A stretch of DNA of 64,000 bases. It comes from Oscillospiraceae bacterium. GTDB lineage: Bacteria > Bacillota > Clostridia > Oscillospirales > Oscillospiraceae. Made by a program: the position numbers and the translations under genes. This document shows positions 41,871 to 51,407 of this stretch, in pieces; position 1 is the stretch's first letter, and the number at the start of each line of letters is the position of its first letter. The notes under the pieces were generated by a model. That model was not told the DNA's origin. It saw only the letters and a list, made by a program, of their open reading frames with translations, and ran no database searches. The stretch is from assembly GCA_017398725.1 (NCBI GenBank), contig JAFQFA010000002.1:62001-126000 (forward strand), given 5' to 3'.

Positions 41871-42557
41871 ATGAAAAAAGTACTGATTTTGGAAGATGAG
41901 GTCAATATTCGCAGCTTTGTTGTGATCAATCTGAACCGAGCAGGTTACCATGCCATTGAGGCGGGTACCGGCGAAGAAGCATTGGAGCGGCTGCGGGAGA
42001 ATCCGGATATCGGTGTGGCGATCCTTGATATTATGCTGCCGGATATCGACGGCTTTGAGGTCTGCCGCCGGATCCGCGCAAACAATAAGCAGATCGGTAT
42101 TATCATGCTCACTGCCCGTACGCAGGAGATGGATAAAGTCACCGGCCTTATGACCGGCGCGGATGATTATGTGACGAAGCCCTTCTCACCTGCAGAACTG
42201 ACCGCTCGCATCGATGCCCTCTACCGCCGGTTGGGCGCCGATAACGGTGCAGATCTGGAGGTGCTGGCACAGGGGCCCTTTGTGATGAATACCCGCAACC
42301 ATACGCTGGAAAAGAGCGGCAGCCGGATTCGGCTGACCCAAGTGGAGTATTCTATTTTGAAGCTGTTCATGCTGAATCCCGGCAGATCCCTGTCCCGAGA
42401 AGAGATCCTTTCCAGTGTTTGGGGTAGAGATTATGAAGGGGAACTGAAGATCGTGGATGTTAACATCCGCCGTCTTCGCATTAAGATTGAGGACGATACT
42501 GCCAACCCCACCTACATTACAACGGTATGGGGCTTTGGCTACAAGTGGGGTGCGTAA
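41871..42557 (+). CDS. OmpR/PhoB-family response regulator
   Basis: 228 residues. The receiver domain has the phosphorylatable Asp53 (LDIMLPDIDG), an acidic pair near the N-terminus (LEDE) and Lys near 102 (TKPFSP). The C-terminal winged helix (about 130-228) contains LTQVEYSILKLF and NIRRLRIKIE. It should be phosphorylated by the kinase encoded 22 bases downstream. Its target genes are unknown. Confidence 0.95.
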   Translation: MKKVLILEDEVNIRSFVVINLNRAGYHAIEAGTGEEALERLRENPDIGVAILDIMLPDIDGFEVCRRIRANNKQIGIIMLTARTQEMDKVTGLMTGADDYVTKPFSPAELTARIDALYRRLGADNGADLEVLAQGPFVMNTRNHTLEKSGSRIRLTQVEYSILKLFMLNPGRSLSREEILSSVWGRDYEGELKIVDVNIRRLRIKIEDDTANPTYITTVWGFGYKWGA

Positions 42558-42579
42558 CCCCCTGATGGAGGAATGACCG

Positions 42580-43989
42580 GTGCGTAGAATCAAGGGCTTG
42601 CGGCATCGTTGGCTGTTAAATACACTTAGTGTCATATGTGCCTTGGGCTTGGTCTGCGTTTTGGCGGTCACCGCCATGTTTGCGGCGTATTATTATTCCT
42701 CGATGGAATCGGATATGCGCTATCGCGCAAGGACAACGACGGAGTTCTTTGCCGATTATTTGAACCAGAGCTACAACCAGTACTATCAGTCTTGTATTAC
42801 CTATGCCCAGACCTTTGAGGAAAAGGACCGTTTGGAACTGCAGTTTATCAATGCGCAAGGAAAGATAGTCGCTTCTTCCCACGGCAACTGGGCAGGCGAA
42901 TCGCCTACCACCGGTGATATTCGCGATGCCATTGAAAAGCGCAGTATTACCCCTTATTATGGTCGCAATCCACAAACCGGAGAACGGATCTTTGCAGTTT
43001 CCAGCCCGATGATCTACAGCAACGGCGAGGTGATCGGCGTTTTGCGGTATGTGACCTCTACAAGGCTTTTGGAGCGTCAGGTGACCCAGATTGCGTTTAT
43101 CTCCTTGGTTGCGCTTTTGGGTGTTGTGCTGGTGGTTGTATATAGCAGTAACTATTATTTGCGCTCTATTGTGGTCCCGTTGGGACAGATCATCGAAAAA
43201 GCCCAGAAAATCACCAATGGCAGCTACGGCATTCAGATCGATACAAAATATAACGATGAAATCGGTGAATTGGCCAATGCCATTAACGAGATGTCCATGA
43301 AGATCAGCGAGAATGAGAAGATCCAAACAGAGTTCATTTCTTCTCTTTCCCATGAACTGCGCACACCGTTGACGGCCATTACCGGCTGGAGCGAAACGTT
43401 GCTTAGCAGTGATAATTTGGATGAAGATACCAGCCGTGGCATGAAGATCATCCACAAGGAAGCCGGCCGCTTGACGGATATGGTTATCAGCCTTTTGGAC
43501 TTTACCCGCATTCAGGATGACCGTATGACGCTGAATATGGAATTGACAGACATTCAGGCGGAATTTGAAGATACGGTATTCATGTACGGAAGCCGTCTGG
43601 CACAGGACGGTATTGTGATTGATTATATTGAAAATGACCAGATGATTCCGGAGATTTCCTGCGATGGCAAGCGCTTGCGGCAGGTGTTTTTGAACATCTT
43701 GGATAATGCCGCCAAGCACGGTGGCGATGGTAAGAAGATCGAAGCGGAGATTTTTTTGCGGGATGATATGGTGCATATCACCATTCGGGACTACGGCCCC
43801 GGTATTCCCGAAGATGAACTTCCTCTTGTTAAAAAGAAATTCTATAAGGGCAGCTCAAAAGCCCGTGGCACCGGCATCGGTCTGGCGGTCTGCGATGAGA
43901 TCCTGCAGATGCATGGCGGCAGCTTGGAGCTTGATAATGCGCCCGAGGGCGGTACGGTGGTTACCATCAGTATTCCCGCCGTACAGTAG
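42580..43989 (+). CDS. Membrane sensor histidine kinase
   Basis: 469 residues, GTG start with GGAGG 7-12 bases upstream. Two membrane helices (about 13-35 and 168-190) flank an extracellular sensing domain of about 130 residues. A HAMP linker follows. The HisKA motif has His258 (SHELRTPLTAIT), and the ATPase domain has N-box NAAKHGG, DYGPGIPEDE and GTGIGLAV. It partners the preceding regulator. The signal is unknown; the upstream lipoprotein may take part. Confidence 0.95.
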   Translation: MRRIKGLRHRWLLNTLSVICALGLVCVLAVTAMFAAYYYSSMESDMRYRARTTTEFFADYLNQSYNQYYQSCITYAQTFEEKDRLELQFINAQGKIVASSHGNWAGESPTTGDIRDAIEKRSITPYYGRNPQTGERIFAVSSPMIYSNGEVIGVLRYVTSTRLLERQVTQIAFISLVALLGVVLVVVYSSNYYLRSIVVPLGQIIEKAQKITNGSYGIQIDTKYNDEIGELANAINEMSMKISENEKIQTEFISSLSHELRTPLTAITGWSETLLSSDNLDEDTSRGMKIIHKEAGRLTDMVISLLDFTRIQDDRMTLNMELTDIQAEFEDTVFMYGSRLAQDGIVIDYIENDQMIPEISCDGKRLRQVFLNILDNAAKHGGDGKKIEAEIFLRDDMVHITIRDYGPGIPEDELPLVKKKFYKGSSKARGTGIGLAVCDEILQMHGGSLELDNAPEGGTVVTISIPAVQ

Positions 43990-44001
43990 GGAAGGATTGC
44001 T

Positions 44002-44994
44002 ATGGCAAAAACACAGGAAAAATTTAAAACGGCGATTGGCGGTCAGGCGCTGATTGAAGGAATTATGATGCGCGGGCCTGAAAAGGATGCCATTGTTGTG
44101 CGCAAAGGGGAAGAACTGGATATTCAGGTCACACCCCGAAAAGTGCCTGCGAAGGGCTCTTTTAAAACTTGGCCTCTGATCCGGGGCGTAGTGAATTTCT
44201 TTGATTCGCAGGTATGCGGTGTAAAAGCGCTGATGCGTTCTGCGGACCTTTCTCCTGATGAAAATGAATCGCAGGAAGAAATGTCCAAATTCGATCAGTG
44301 GTTGGAAAAGAAATTGGGAGACGATCGGTTCCAGAAATATCTGATCGGTTCTGCAGTGGTATTGGGTATGGGTATGTCTATCCTGCTGTTTTTCCTGCTT
44401 CCCATGATTGCAAGCAGCTTTTTAAACCGCTGGATCTCCAATAATCTGGTGCTGCATCTGGTAGAAGGTGTGGTCCGCATTGCGATTTTTGTAGTGTATA
44501 TGCTCCTTGTTTCCAGAATGCAGGAAATGAAGCGGGTATTTGCTTATCATGGCGCAGAGCATAAAACCATTCGTTGCTATGAAGCGGGATTGCCCCTGAC
44601 CGTAGAGAATGTGAAACAGCAAACCCGTCTGCATCCCAGATGTGGAACCAGCTTCCTGTTTGTGGTGATGATTCTTTCCATCTTGGTGTTCTCCGTGGCA
44701 TCGTCTTTGCTGCTGGCCTTGATTCCCGGGCTGGCGGCTATGCGGGGCAGTTTCCTTTACAGCTTGATTATGATCTGCTTTAAGCTTTTGCTTTTGCCGG
44801 TGATCGTTTCTGTTGCTTATGAGATCAACCGCTTCGTAGGCAGGCATGATAACTGGCTGACCCGGATCATGACGGCTCCCGGTATGTGGTTTCAATTGTT
44901 TACCACCAACGAACCGGACGAGTCTATGATCGAGGTGGGTATTGCATCTTTGCAGGCGGTGATTCCGGAGCAGGAGGAAATGAGCCTGTGGTAA
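44002..44994 (+). CDS. DUF1385 family membrane protein (YqhQ-like)
   Basis: 330 residues. The N-terminus has IGGQALIEGIMMRGPE, and further on HGAEHKTIRCYE; both mark DUF1385. Four or so membrane helices lie between about 110 and 290. The function is unknown; it is often found before prmC and prfA in Clostridia. Here prmC follows with overlap, but prfA is absent. Confidence 0.93.
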   Translation: MAKTQEKFKTAIGGQALIEGIMMRGPEKDAIVVRKGEELDIQVTPRKVPAKGSFKTWPLIRGVVNFFDSQVCGVKALMRSADLSPDENESQEEMSKFDQWLEKKLGDDRFQKYLIGSAVVLGMGMSILLFFLLPMIASSFLNRWISNNLVLHLVEGVVRIAIFVVYMLLVSRMQEMKRVFAYHGAEHKTIRCYEAGLPLTVENVKQQTRLHPRCGTSFLFVVMILSILVFSVASSLLLALIPGLAAMRGSFLYSLIMICFKLLLLPVIVSVAYEINRFVGRHDNWLTRIMTAPGMWFQLFTTNEPDESMIEVGIASLQAVIPEQEEMSLW

Positions 44995-45851
44995 AGACCC
45001 TTTCTGAACTTTATACGGACGCACGGCGCAGCCTGTCTATGCGGGAAGATCCGCAGTTCGCCGGCATGTATGCCAGACAGCTTGTATGCCATGTGACCGG
45101 CAGAACACAGGAACAATTTCTTGCGCATCGGGATGATGCCGTGTCGGATCGGGAATGTGCCCAAATGGATGCGCTGGTATATCGCCTGCTGCAGGGTGAG
45201 CCACTTGCATATGTGTTGGGACGGTGGGATTTTTACGGCATGACTTTGGAAGTGACGCCGGATGTTTTGATCCCCCGGGATGATTCCTGCGCCCTTGCGG
45301 AACTGGCGATTAAAAAGGCCCTTTTTTTGGACACTTCACCCCGTATACTTGACTTGTGCACCGGATCCGGATGCATTGGACTTGCGATTGCCCAGCGAGT
45401 CAAAGATGCCCGGATCACTTTGGGAGATATCTCTGAAAATGCCATGGCTGTGGCAAAACGCAATATTAAAGGTCAAAAGCTTAGCGGCAGAGTTAGCTGC
45501 ATGAAAGTGGATGCGCTGTCGGAGCCGCCGGCCTTTTTGGGTAAATTTGACATGATCGTCTCTAATCCGCCCTATGTGACGGAACGGGAAATGGAACAAT
45601 TGGACCATAGTGTGAAAGATTATGAACCTTCTTTGGCCTTGTATGGAGGGCAGGATGGGCTCGACTTTTATCGCAGCATTGCCCAAAAGTTCCAAAAAGC
45701 GCTGAAGCCCGGCGGATACCTGTGTTTTGAGTTTGGTATGGGGCAAGGCGATGATGTCAGCCGGATCTTGGAAGAGAATGGGTATACCGTACTGGAACGA
45801 ACCAGAGATTTTAATGACATAGAGCGGGCTGTTTTAGCCCAAATCAGGTAG
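44988..45851 (+). CDS. prmC: Release factor glutamine methyltransferase PrmC
   Basis: 287 residues from a GTG at 44988, ten bases after AGGAGG and overlapping the DUF1385 stop by seven bases. It methylates the glutamine of the GGQ motif in release factors. The SAM motif [16 protein letters not shown] and the catalytic NPPYV are present, and an N-terminal helical domain is complete. A longer frame upstream would lie wholly within DUF1385 and is rejected. Confidence 0.95.
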   Translation: MVKTLSELYTDARRSLSMREDPQFAGMYARQLVCHVTGRTQEQFLAHRDDAVSDRECAQMDALVYRLLQGEPLAYVLGRWDFYGMTLEVTPDVLIPRDDSCALAELAIKKALFLDTSPRILDLCTGSGCIGLAIAQRVKDARITLGDISENAMAVAKRNIKGQKLSGRVSCMKVDALSEPPAFLGKFDMIVSNPPYVTEREMEQLDHSVKDYEPSLALYGGQDGLDFYRSIAQKFQKALKPGGYLCFEFGMGQGDDVSRILEENGYTVLERTRDFNDIERAVLAQIR

Positions 45852-45862
45852 GAGGAAGCAAC

Positions 45863-46960
45863 ATGGCACAGAAAAAGACGGCATACGACACCCCCACTCC
45901 CGCAACCGATAAGAAGAAAGCATTGCAAACTGCCCTTTCACAGATTGAGAAAAATTTCGGTAAGGGCACAGTGATGCGCCTTGGCGACCGCCCTGAAATG
46001 AATGTGGAGGCGATCCCCACCGGTTCTTTGGCATTGGACGCCGCATTGGGTATAGGCGGTGTTCCCAAGGGACGTATTATTGAAATCTACGGACCGGAAT
46101 CTTCCGGTAAGACTACTTTGGCGCTGCATATTTTGGCGGAAGCCCAGAAGATGGGCGGCGAGGTGGCTTTTGTTGATGCCGAGCATGCGCTGGATCCTGT
46201 TTATGCTGCCGCGTTGGGCGTAGATACCGATAATATGCTTGTTTCCCAGCCGGATACCGGTGAGCAGGCATTGGAGATTACCGATGCGCTGGTCCGTTCC
46301 GGTGCAGTGGATGCCATCGTTGTGGACTCTGTTGCGGCATTGGTGCCGAAGCAGGAGATCGAGGGTGAAATGGGTGATACCTTTGTGGGTCTGCAGGCGC
46401 GGCTGATGTCTCAGGCGCTCCGCAAGCTGGCAGGTACAATTTCCAAGACCAACTGTGTTGTTATTTTTATCAACCAGCTTCGTATGAAGATCGGCGTTAT
46501 GTACGGCAATCCGGAAACCACCACCGGCGGTAACGCGCTGAAGTTCTACTCTTCTGTGCGCTTGGATGTGCGCCGCGTGGAGGCAATCAAGGAAGCCGGC
46601 AACGTGATCGGTAATAAGACCCGTGTGAAGGTGGTAAAAAATAAGGTTGCACCTCCTTTCCGGGAAGCCTACTTTGATATTATGTACGGACAGGGTATCA
46701 GCAAGTGGGGCGAACTGGTGGATCTGGCGGTTCAGATGGAGATCGTCCAGAAAAGCGGCAGCTGGTTCAGCATGGGTGAAGAGCGGATTGGCCAAGGCAA
46801 AGATAGCGTGAAGGCATATCTGCAGCAGAATCCTGACATTGCCGAACAGGTAGAAGCGCAGGTGCGCCAGAATTTGCTCAGCGCTGTTTCCCGTGAGCCT
46901 GCCAAGGCGGCAGAACGGCCTATTGCCATCAGCGCGGACGACTTTAATGATGAAGATTGA
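45863..46960 (+). CDS. recA: Recombinase RecA
   Basis: 365 residues. The P-loop GPESSGKTT is near residue 74-82. LexA/DNA-binding loops and the conserved [22 protein letters not shown] segment are intact. The acidic C-terminus is short. It forms filaments on single-stranded DNA for recombination and the SOS response. It is embedded in a long operon with no LexA box that I could see immediately upstream; SOS control, if any, would act at a distant promoter. Confidence 0.99.
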   Translation: MAQKKTAYDTPTPATDKKKALQTALSQIEKNFGKGTVMRLGDRPEMNVEAIPTGSLALDAALGIGGVPKGRIIEIYGPESSGKTTLALHILAEAQKMGGEVAFVDAEHALDPVYAAALGVDTDNMLVSQPDTGEQALEITDALVRSGAVDAIVVDSVAALVPKQEIEGEMGDTFVGLQARLMSQALRKLAGTISKTNCVVIFINQLRMKIGVMYGNPETTTGGNALKFYSSVRLDVRRVEAIKEAGNVIGNKTRVKVVKNKVAPPFREAYFDIMYGQGISKWGELVDLAVQMEIVQKSGSWFSMGEERIGQGKDSVKAYLQQNPDIAEQVEAQVRQNLLSAVSREPAKAAERPIAISADDFNDED

Positions 46961-47576
46961 ATCTGTTGCCTCCCAACCGGACCGGGCTGGGAGGCACACG
47001 GTGCGTTTTGAGGACGGATCATCGATGCGCCTTTACCGGCAGACTGTTGAGGACTTCGGCATTTATGCCGGGAAGGAAATGCAGCTACAGGAACTGGAAG
47101 CTTTGCGCAAGGCAGCAGGAGAAATGTCCGCCAAGATGCGCGCTGTGCGGATCGTTTCAGCCAGCAGTGTTTCTGCAAAGGATTTAGAACGGCGGTTGAT
47201 CCGAAAAGGAGAGGATCCTTCGCAGGCGAAAGCTGCGGTTGCTTGGATGGAGAGCTTGGATCTGGTAGATGACCTGAAAACAGCCCAACAGGTTGTGGAG
47301 CGATGTATCCACAAAGGCTATGGTTTGGCACGCGCCAAACAGGCGCTGTATGAAAAGCGGATCCCCAAAGAATACTGGCAGGAAGTTTTAGCGGATTATC
47401 CGCAGCAGGACGAAGCGATTGTTGATTTTTTGCGCAGTCGTCTTGGTTGTGAGTGGACGGATAAGGATTTAAAAAAAGCAATAGATGCCCTTTTACGCAA
47501 AGGACATAGTTATGGCAGAATCCGCGCCGGATTGGAAGCGCTTTCCATGGATGCGGATCTATTCCCGGAGGAATAA
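46947..47576 (+). CDS. recX: Regulatory protein RecX
   Basis: 209 residues. Tandem three-helix repeats typical of RecX are seen, for instance [34 protein letters not shown] and a last one ending [15 protein letters not shown]. RecX binds RecA filaments and limits their growth. Two adjacent ATG codons (46947 and 46950) overlap the end of recA; either may be used. The recA-recX overlap suggests translational coupling. Confidence 0.93.
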   Translation: MMKIESVASQPDRAGRHTVRFEDGSSMRLYRQTVEDFGIYAGKEMQLQELEALRKAAGEMSAKMRAVRIVSASSVSAKDLERRLIRKGEDPSQAKAAVAWMESLDLVDDLKTAQQVVERCIHKGYGLARAKQALYEKRIPKEYWQEVLADYPQQDEAIVDFLRSRLGCEWTDKDLKKAIDALLRKGHSYGRIRAGLEALSMDADLFPEE

Positions 47577-47577
47577 T

Positions 47578-48903
47578 ATGGCAAATATTGGTTTTATCTC
47601 CCTTGGCTGCGCCAAGAATCAAGTGGATTGTGAACGGATGATGTACCGGGTTCAAGAAGCGGGACATACTGTTCTTGCCGAGGTGGTTGGCAGTGATGTG
47701 GTAGTGATCAATACCTGCGGCTTCATTGACTCGGCAAAATCCGAAGCCATTGACTTTATTTTGCAAATGGGTCAGTTGAAGCAGGAAGGTTTGGTGGGCA
47801 AGATTCTGGTCACCGGCTGTCTTTCTCAGCGCTATCAGCAGCAGATTCTGGACGAGCTTCCGGAAGTAGACGGGGTTTTGGGCACCGGCAGTTATCATAA
47901 AGTTGCCGAGGCGATCCAGCGGCTTCTTGCGGGGGAAAGTGTTTATGATTTTGGCTCCATTGATGCACCGGAGTTGGAAACAGGTCGGATTTTAACCACG
48001 CCTGCACACTACGCCTATATTAAGATCGCAGAGGGCTGCGATAACCGCTGTGCCTATTGCGTGATTCCCTATTTGCGAGGGAAATTCCGGAGCAGATCTA
48101 TGGACGACGTGCTTTATGAAGCGCGGCTTTTAGCAAGTAGCGGCATCCGGGAGCTCATTGTGGTGGCGCAGGATACCAGCCGCTACGGCACAGACTTGCC
48201 GCCCCACCGCCGCCTTTTGCCGGAACTCTTAAGGCAGCTATGTCGGATCGAAGGCTTTGATTGGATCCGGATCCATTATGTATATCCTGATGAAATTGAT
48301 GACGAGCTGATCGAAGTGATCGCCTCGGAGCCGAAGATCGTTAAGTATCTGGATATCCCCATCCAGCATTGCAACGATCGAATTCTAAAGCTGATGAACC
48401 GACGCGGTGACGGCGACTATCTTCGGGGCTTGTTTAAAAAACTCCGTGAGCGGATCCCGGGGCTCGTGTTGCGTACCAGTGTAATTACCGGCCTGCCCGG
48501 TGAAGGGGAAGCAGAGTTTGAAGAGCTTTGCGGTTTCCTGCAGGATTTGCGCTTGGAACGGGTTGGTGCGTTTCCGTTCTCACCGGAAGAGGGAACACCG
48601 GCTGCGGAAATGGATCATGTGGATGCTGAAATTGCGCAGGAACGTGCAGGAATCATTGAGCAGATCCAATCCCGGATCATGGACGAATATAATGCGTCTA
48701 TGATCGGCAGGACAATGCAGGTACTTGTTGACGGTTATGACGAAGAATACGAACAGTTCTTCGGCAGAACCTTTGCTGATTCCCCGGAAATCGATGGTCG
48801 CGTGTGGATCGCATCGGAGGAATCTTTGCCGGAAGGCAGTTTCGTAAATGTATATATTGATGGCCTTGTAGATGGTGATCTATCTGGCTATGTGGAGGAA
48901 TAA
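47578..48903 (+). CDS. rimO: Ribosomal protein S12 methylthiotransferase RimO
   Basis: 441 residues. This radical SAM enzyme adds a methylthio group to Asp of ribosomal protein S12. The N-terminal UPF0004 domain has SLGCAKNQVDCE and two further cysteines. The radical SAM motif CDNRCAYCVIPYLRG binds the catalytic cluster, and the C-terminal TRAM domain is present. The start at 47578 has GGAGGAATA just before it and directly follows recX. Confidence 0.97.
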   Translation: MANIGFISLGCAKNQVDCERMMYRVQEAGHTVLAEVVGSDVVVINTCGFIDSAKSEAIDFILQMGQLKQEGLVGKILVTGCLSQRYQQQILDELPEVDGVLGTGSYHKVAEAIQRLLAGESVYDFGSIDAPELETGRILTTPAHYAYIKIAEGCDNRCAYCVIPYLRGKFRSRSMDDVLYEARLLASSGIRELIVVAQDTSRYGTDLPPHRRLLPELLRQLCRIEGFDWIRIHYVYPDEIDDELIEVIASEPKIVKYLDIPIQHCNDRILKLMNRRGDGDYLRGLFKKLRERIPGLVLRTSVITGLPGEGEAEFEELCGFLQDLRLERVGAFPFSPEEGTPAAEMDHVDAEIAQERAGIIEQIQSRIMDEYNASMIGRTMQVLVDGYDEEYEQFFGRTFADSPEIDGRVWIASEESLPEGSFVNVYIDGLVDGDLSGYVEE

Positions 48904-48906
48904 AAA

Positions 48907-49443
48907 ATGACAACTGCAAGTAAAATTACCTTGGCTCGTGTAGCCCTGATCCCCGTATACATGGTGTTTATGTACTTAAGCGGCGGCACTCCCAACACGT
49001 GGCAGCTTTGGACTGCACTGGCAATCTTTGTTGTGGCCAGCCTGACCGATTATGTGGATGGCCATATTGCCCGCAAATATAATCAGGTTAGCGATTTCGG
49101 TAAGTTCTTGGATCCTCTTGCTGATAAGCTTTTGACCATTGCGGCAATGACCGTGTTTTGCGAATGGGGCATTTTCCCTGCGTGGGCACTGATGATCGTA
49201 CTGACCCGTGAATTTGCGGTTACCGGTCTGCGACTGGTGGCAGTGGGCAAGGGCAATGTGATCGCTGCCGGCTGGAGCGGAAAGGTGAAGACCGCTTCTA
49301 CCATGGTGGGCCTTTGTGTGATGATGGTGTTCCCCCAGATCGCAGTTTCCAACTGGATCGTAGTGGGCGTGATCGTTGCTACAACCCTGTATTCCGGTGT
49401 GGAGTATTTCGTCCAGAACTGGAATTGCCTGTGGGACAAATAA
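48907..49443 (+). CDS. pgsA: CDP-diacylglycerol-glycerol-3-phosphate 3-phosphatidyltransferase
   Basis: 178 residues, about five membrane helices. The CDP-alcohol phosphatidyltransferase motif DG-x2-AR-x8-G-x3-D-x3-D is complete (DGHIAR to KFLDPLADK). It commits CDP-diacylglycerol to phosphatidylglycerol at the cytoplasmic membrane. It begins three bases after rimO, with GGAGGA inside the rimO end; rimO-pgsA is a common Firmicutes pairing. Confidence 0.97.
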   Translation: MTTASKITLARVALIPVYMVFMYLSGGTPNTWQLWTALAIFVVASLTDYVDGHIARKYNQVSDFGKFLDPLADKLLTIAAMTVFCEWGIFPAWALMIVLTREFAVTGLRLVAVGKGNVIAAGWSGKVKTASTMVGLCVMMVFPQIAVSNWIVVGVIVATTLYSGVEYFVQNWNCLWDK

Positions 49444-49458
49444 GCTAGGTAATGCGCT

Positions 49459-50595
49459 ATGAATGAGAAAGAGATAGGCGAAATTCGCCGCAGGACCCGC
49501 CGTGACCGGAGCAACATGACAGCGATTTACGGCTGCTATGTAAACGGTGCCAAGGAGATTGTGTCTTCCTTTCGGCAAAGTGTGGGCATGATGCCGGAAA
49601 ACGAGGCAGAGAAGTACTTTGGCGTTCTCAAGCGGACATTATCCGGTTCTATCGGCAAAAACCTGATCGACATCTGCTTCCGTACCGCACAGGTTGCCGG
49701 CAGCCCGGAGCATCAGTTTCTGATGGACTTGCGCAAAGAAAAATTGCAGAATGATGACCGGCGGATGGAGCTTTATAAAAAGATCATTGAAACGGTTTCT
49801 TTTGATGAAGGATATGTGATTCTGGTCGGTTGCGACAGCTACGATGTTCCTTTTAAAAGCAAGGATGATGAGGTGCAGCAGGATGCGTCCGGCGAGGTGT
49901 ACACATACCTGATGTGCGCTGTCTGCCCTGTAAAGCAGACCAAGCCTGCCCTTAAGTACATGGCAGAGAGCAAGGAATTCCACGACAGCGGCGCGGCAAA
50001 CCAGATTTGCGCACCGGAAATTGGATTTTTGTTCCCGGCCTTTGATAACCGTAGCACGAATATCTACAACGCCCTCTTTTATACCCACAGTGCCAAGGAG
50101 ACGAATCAGGAGTTTGTAGATGCACTTTTTAATGTGAAGGCGCCTAAGCCTGCGGCTGAACAAAAAAAGTCTTTCGAGGCGTTGTTGTCTGCTTCGGTAG
50201 GGGAGCAGTGTACCATGGATGTGGTTCAAACAGTTCATGAACAGCTTCGCCAGTGCATTGACATGCACAAGGAAAGTAAGGTGGCGGATCCGCTTCTTAT
50301 CTCTAAAGATCAGTTGGCTGCTTCCTTGAAATCCTGCGGAGTGCCGGAGCAAAGTGTTTCGAAATTCAGTGTGGATTATGATGAAGCTTTCGGGTTTGAA
50401 GCACAGCTTCACCCGAAGAACATTATCGATAATAAGCGCTTTGAGATCAAAACGCCGGATGTATCTATCCGCGTGGATCCGGAGCGGAGCGACCTGATCG
50501 AAACCCGGATTATTGACGGTGTGAAATACATTTTGATTTGCGCCGATTCCGATGTGGAAGTCAACGGTGTCAGCATTCATATTAATGAGACATAA
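49459..50595 (+). CDS. DUF4317 family protein
   Basis: 378 residues. The start NEKEIGEIRRR followed by IYGCYVNGAKEIVSSF matches DUF4317, a soluble Clostridia-specific family without known function. There are no membrane segments. The C-terminal part is beta-rich and ends ILICADSDVEVNG. It is the last gene of the operon that starts at 40537; a terminator follows two bases after the stop. The upstream SD is weak. Confidence 0.85.
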   Translation: MNEKEIGEIRRRTRRDRSNMTAIYGCYVNGAKEIVSSFRQSVGMMPENEAEKYFGVLKRTLSGSIGKNLIDICFRTAQVAGSPEHQFLMDLRKEKLQNDDRRMELYKKIIETVSFDEGYVILVGCDSYDVPFKSKDDEVQQDASGEVYTYLMCAVCPVKQTKPALKYMAESKEFHDSGAANQICAPEIGFLFPAFDNRSTNIYNALFYTHSAKETNQEFVDALFNVKAPKPAAEQKKSFEALLSASVGEQCTMDVVQTVHEQLRQCIDMHKESKVADPLLISKDQLAASLKSCGVPEQSVSKFSVDYDEAFGFEAQLHPKNIIDNKRFEIKTPDVSIRVDPERSDLIETRIIDGVKYILICADSDVEVNGVSIHINET

Positions 50596-50596
50596 A

Positions 50597-50631
50597 AACT
50601 GCCGCAAACCTTTAATAGGTTTGCGGCAGTT
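50597..50631. terminator. Terminator after the DUF4317 gene, shared with the convergent kinase gene
   Basis: AACTGCCGCAAACCT and AGGTTTGCGGCAGTT form a 15-bp stem. The T-run is short on the plus side. Confidence 0.85.
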
Positions 50632-50642
50632 GCCGTTATGTA

Positions 50643-51245
50643 TTATTTTTTCGCGAGGGATACGATGATGTCAGCGCAGGTTTCCACACCCAGCTTTCCG
50701 CTGTCGAGACAGATGTCATAGTTCTGGGCAGTACCCCAGTTTCTGCCGGTGTAGTGGTGGTAGTTGATTCTGCGGCGCTTATCCTTTTCCTGCAGACGCG
50801 CCTGCGGGCTGCTCTCGGATTCACCGTACAGACGGACAATACGGTCTGCCCGGAAGTCCTCGTCAGCGTGGATATAGGCGTGAATGCAGTGGGGATGATC
50901 CTTCAAAATATAATCGGCGTTACGGCCAACGATGACACAGGGCCCCTTTTCGGCAAGCTGCAAAATTACGCTGCACTGAATGCTCCAAAGGAAGTCGGCG
51001 GTGGAGAGACCGTTCATCACCCCGGGAACACTTTGGTGCGCAAGGGCGTAGGAGAAGATGCTGCCACTTGGTGCATGCTCACCATGCTCTTCGATGTACT
51101 TGGGGGCAAAGCCGGACTCCAGAGCGATATGATCTACCAGCTCCTTGTCATAGAAGGGAATGCCCAGCTGCTCGGCAACCAGACGGCCGATGGAGCGTCC
51201 TCCACTACCAAATTCACGGCTGATTGTAATGATTTTATTTGTCAT
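50643..51245 (-). CDS. Cytidylate kinase-like family protein
   Basis: 200 residues. The P-loop is ISREFGSGGRSIG near residue 8-20, the variant typical of the cytidylate-kinase-like family (Cmk2) of Firmicutes. The middle has VIVGRNADYIL, and a basic lid region (QARLQEKDKRRR) follows. It probably phosphorylates a nucleotide or related small molecule; the true substrate is unproven for this subgroup. It has its own promoter and RBS GGGAGG. Confidence 0.88.
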   Translation of the reverse strand: MTNKIITISREFGSGGRSIGRLVAEQLGIPFYDKELVDHIALESGFAPKYIEEHGEHAPSGSIFSYALAHQSVPGVMNGLSTADFLWSIQCSVILQLAEKGPCVIVGRNADYILKDHPHCIHAYIHADEDFRADRIVRLYGESESSPQARLQEKDKRRRINYHHYTGRNWGTAQNYDICLDSGKLGVETCADIIVSLAKK

Positions 51246-51280
51246 ACCAATTCCTCCCAGTTTACAATTTGCCTATAAAT

Positions 51281-51309
51281 ATTATAAAATGTTCCGTGCT
51301 GCTTGTCAA
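51281..51309 (-). promoter_or_regulatory. Promoter of the cytidylate kinase-like gene
   Basis: Minus strand TTGACA (51309-51304), 17-bp spacer, perfect TATAAT (51286-51281). Confidence 0.92.
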
Positions 51310-51354
51310 TATTGACTAATGAGAAAATTTGTAAAATACATAGATTTCAACTAC

Positions 51355-51383
51355 TTGCATGGGGTATAGGGTTGTGTTATACT
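51355..51383 (+). promoter_or_regulatory. Promoter of tex
   Basis: TTGCAT (51355-51360), 17-bp spacer ending in TGT, TATACT (51378-51383), 25 bases before the start codon. Confidence 0.87.
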
Positions 51384-51407
51384 TTCTATAGAAACGGAGG
51401 AAAGCAT

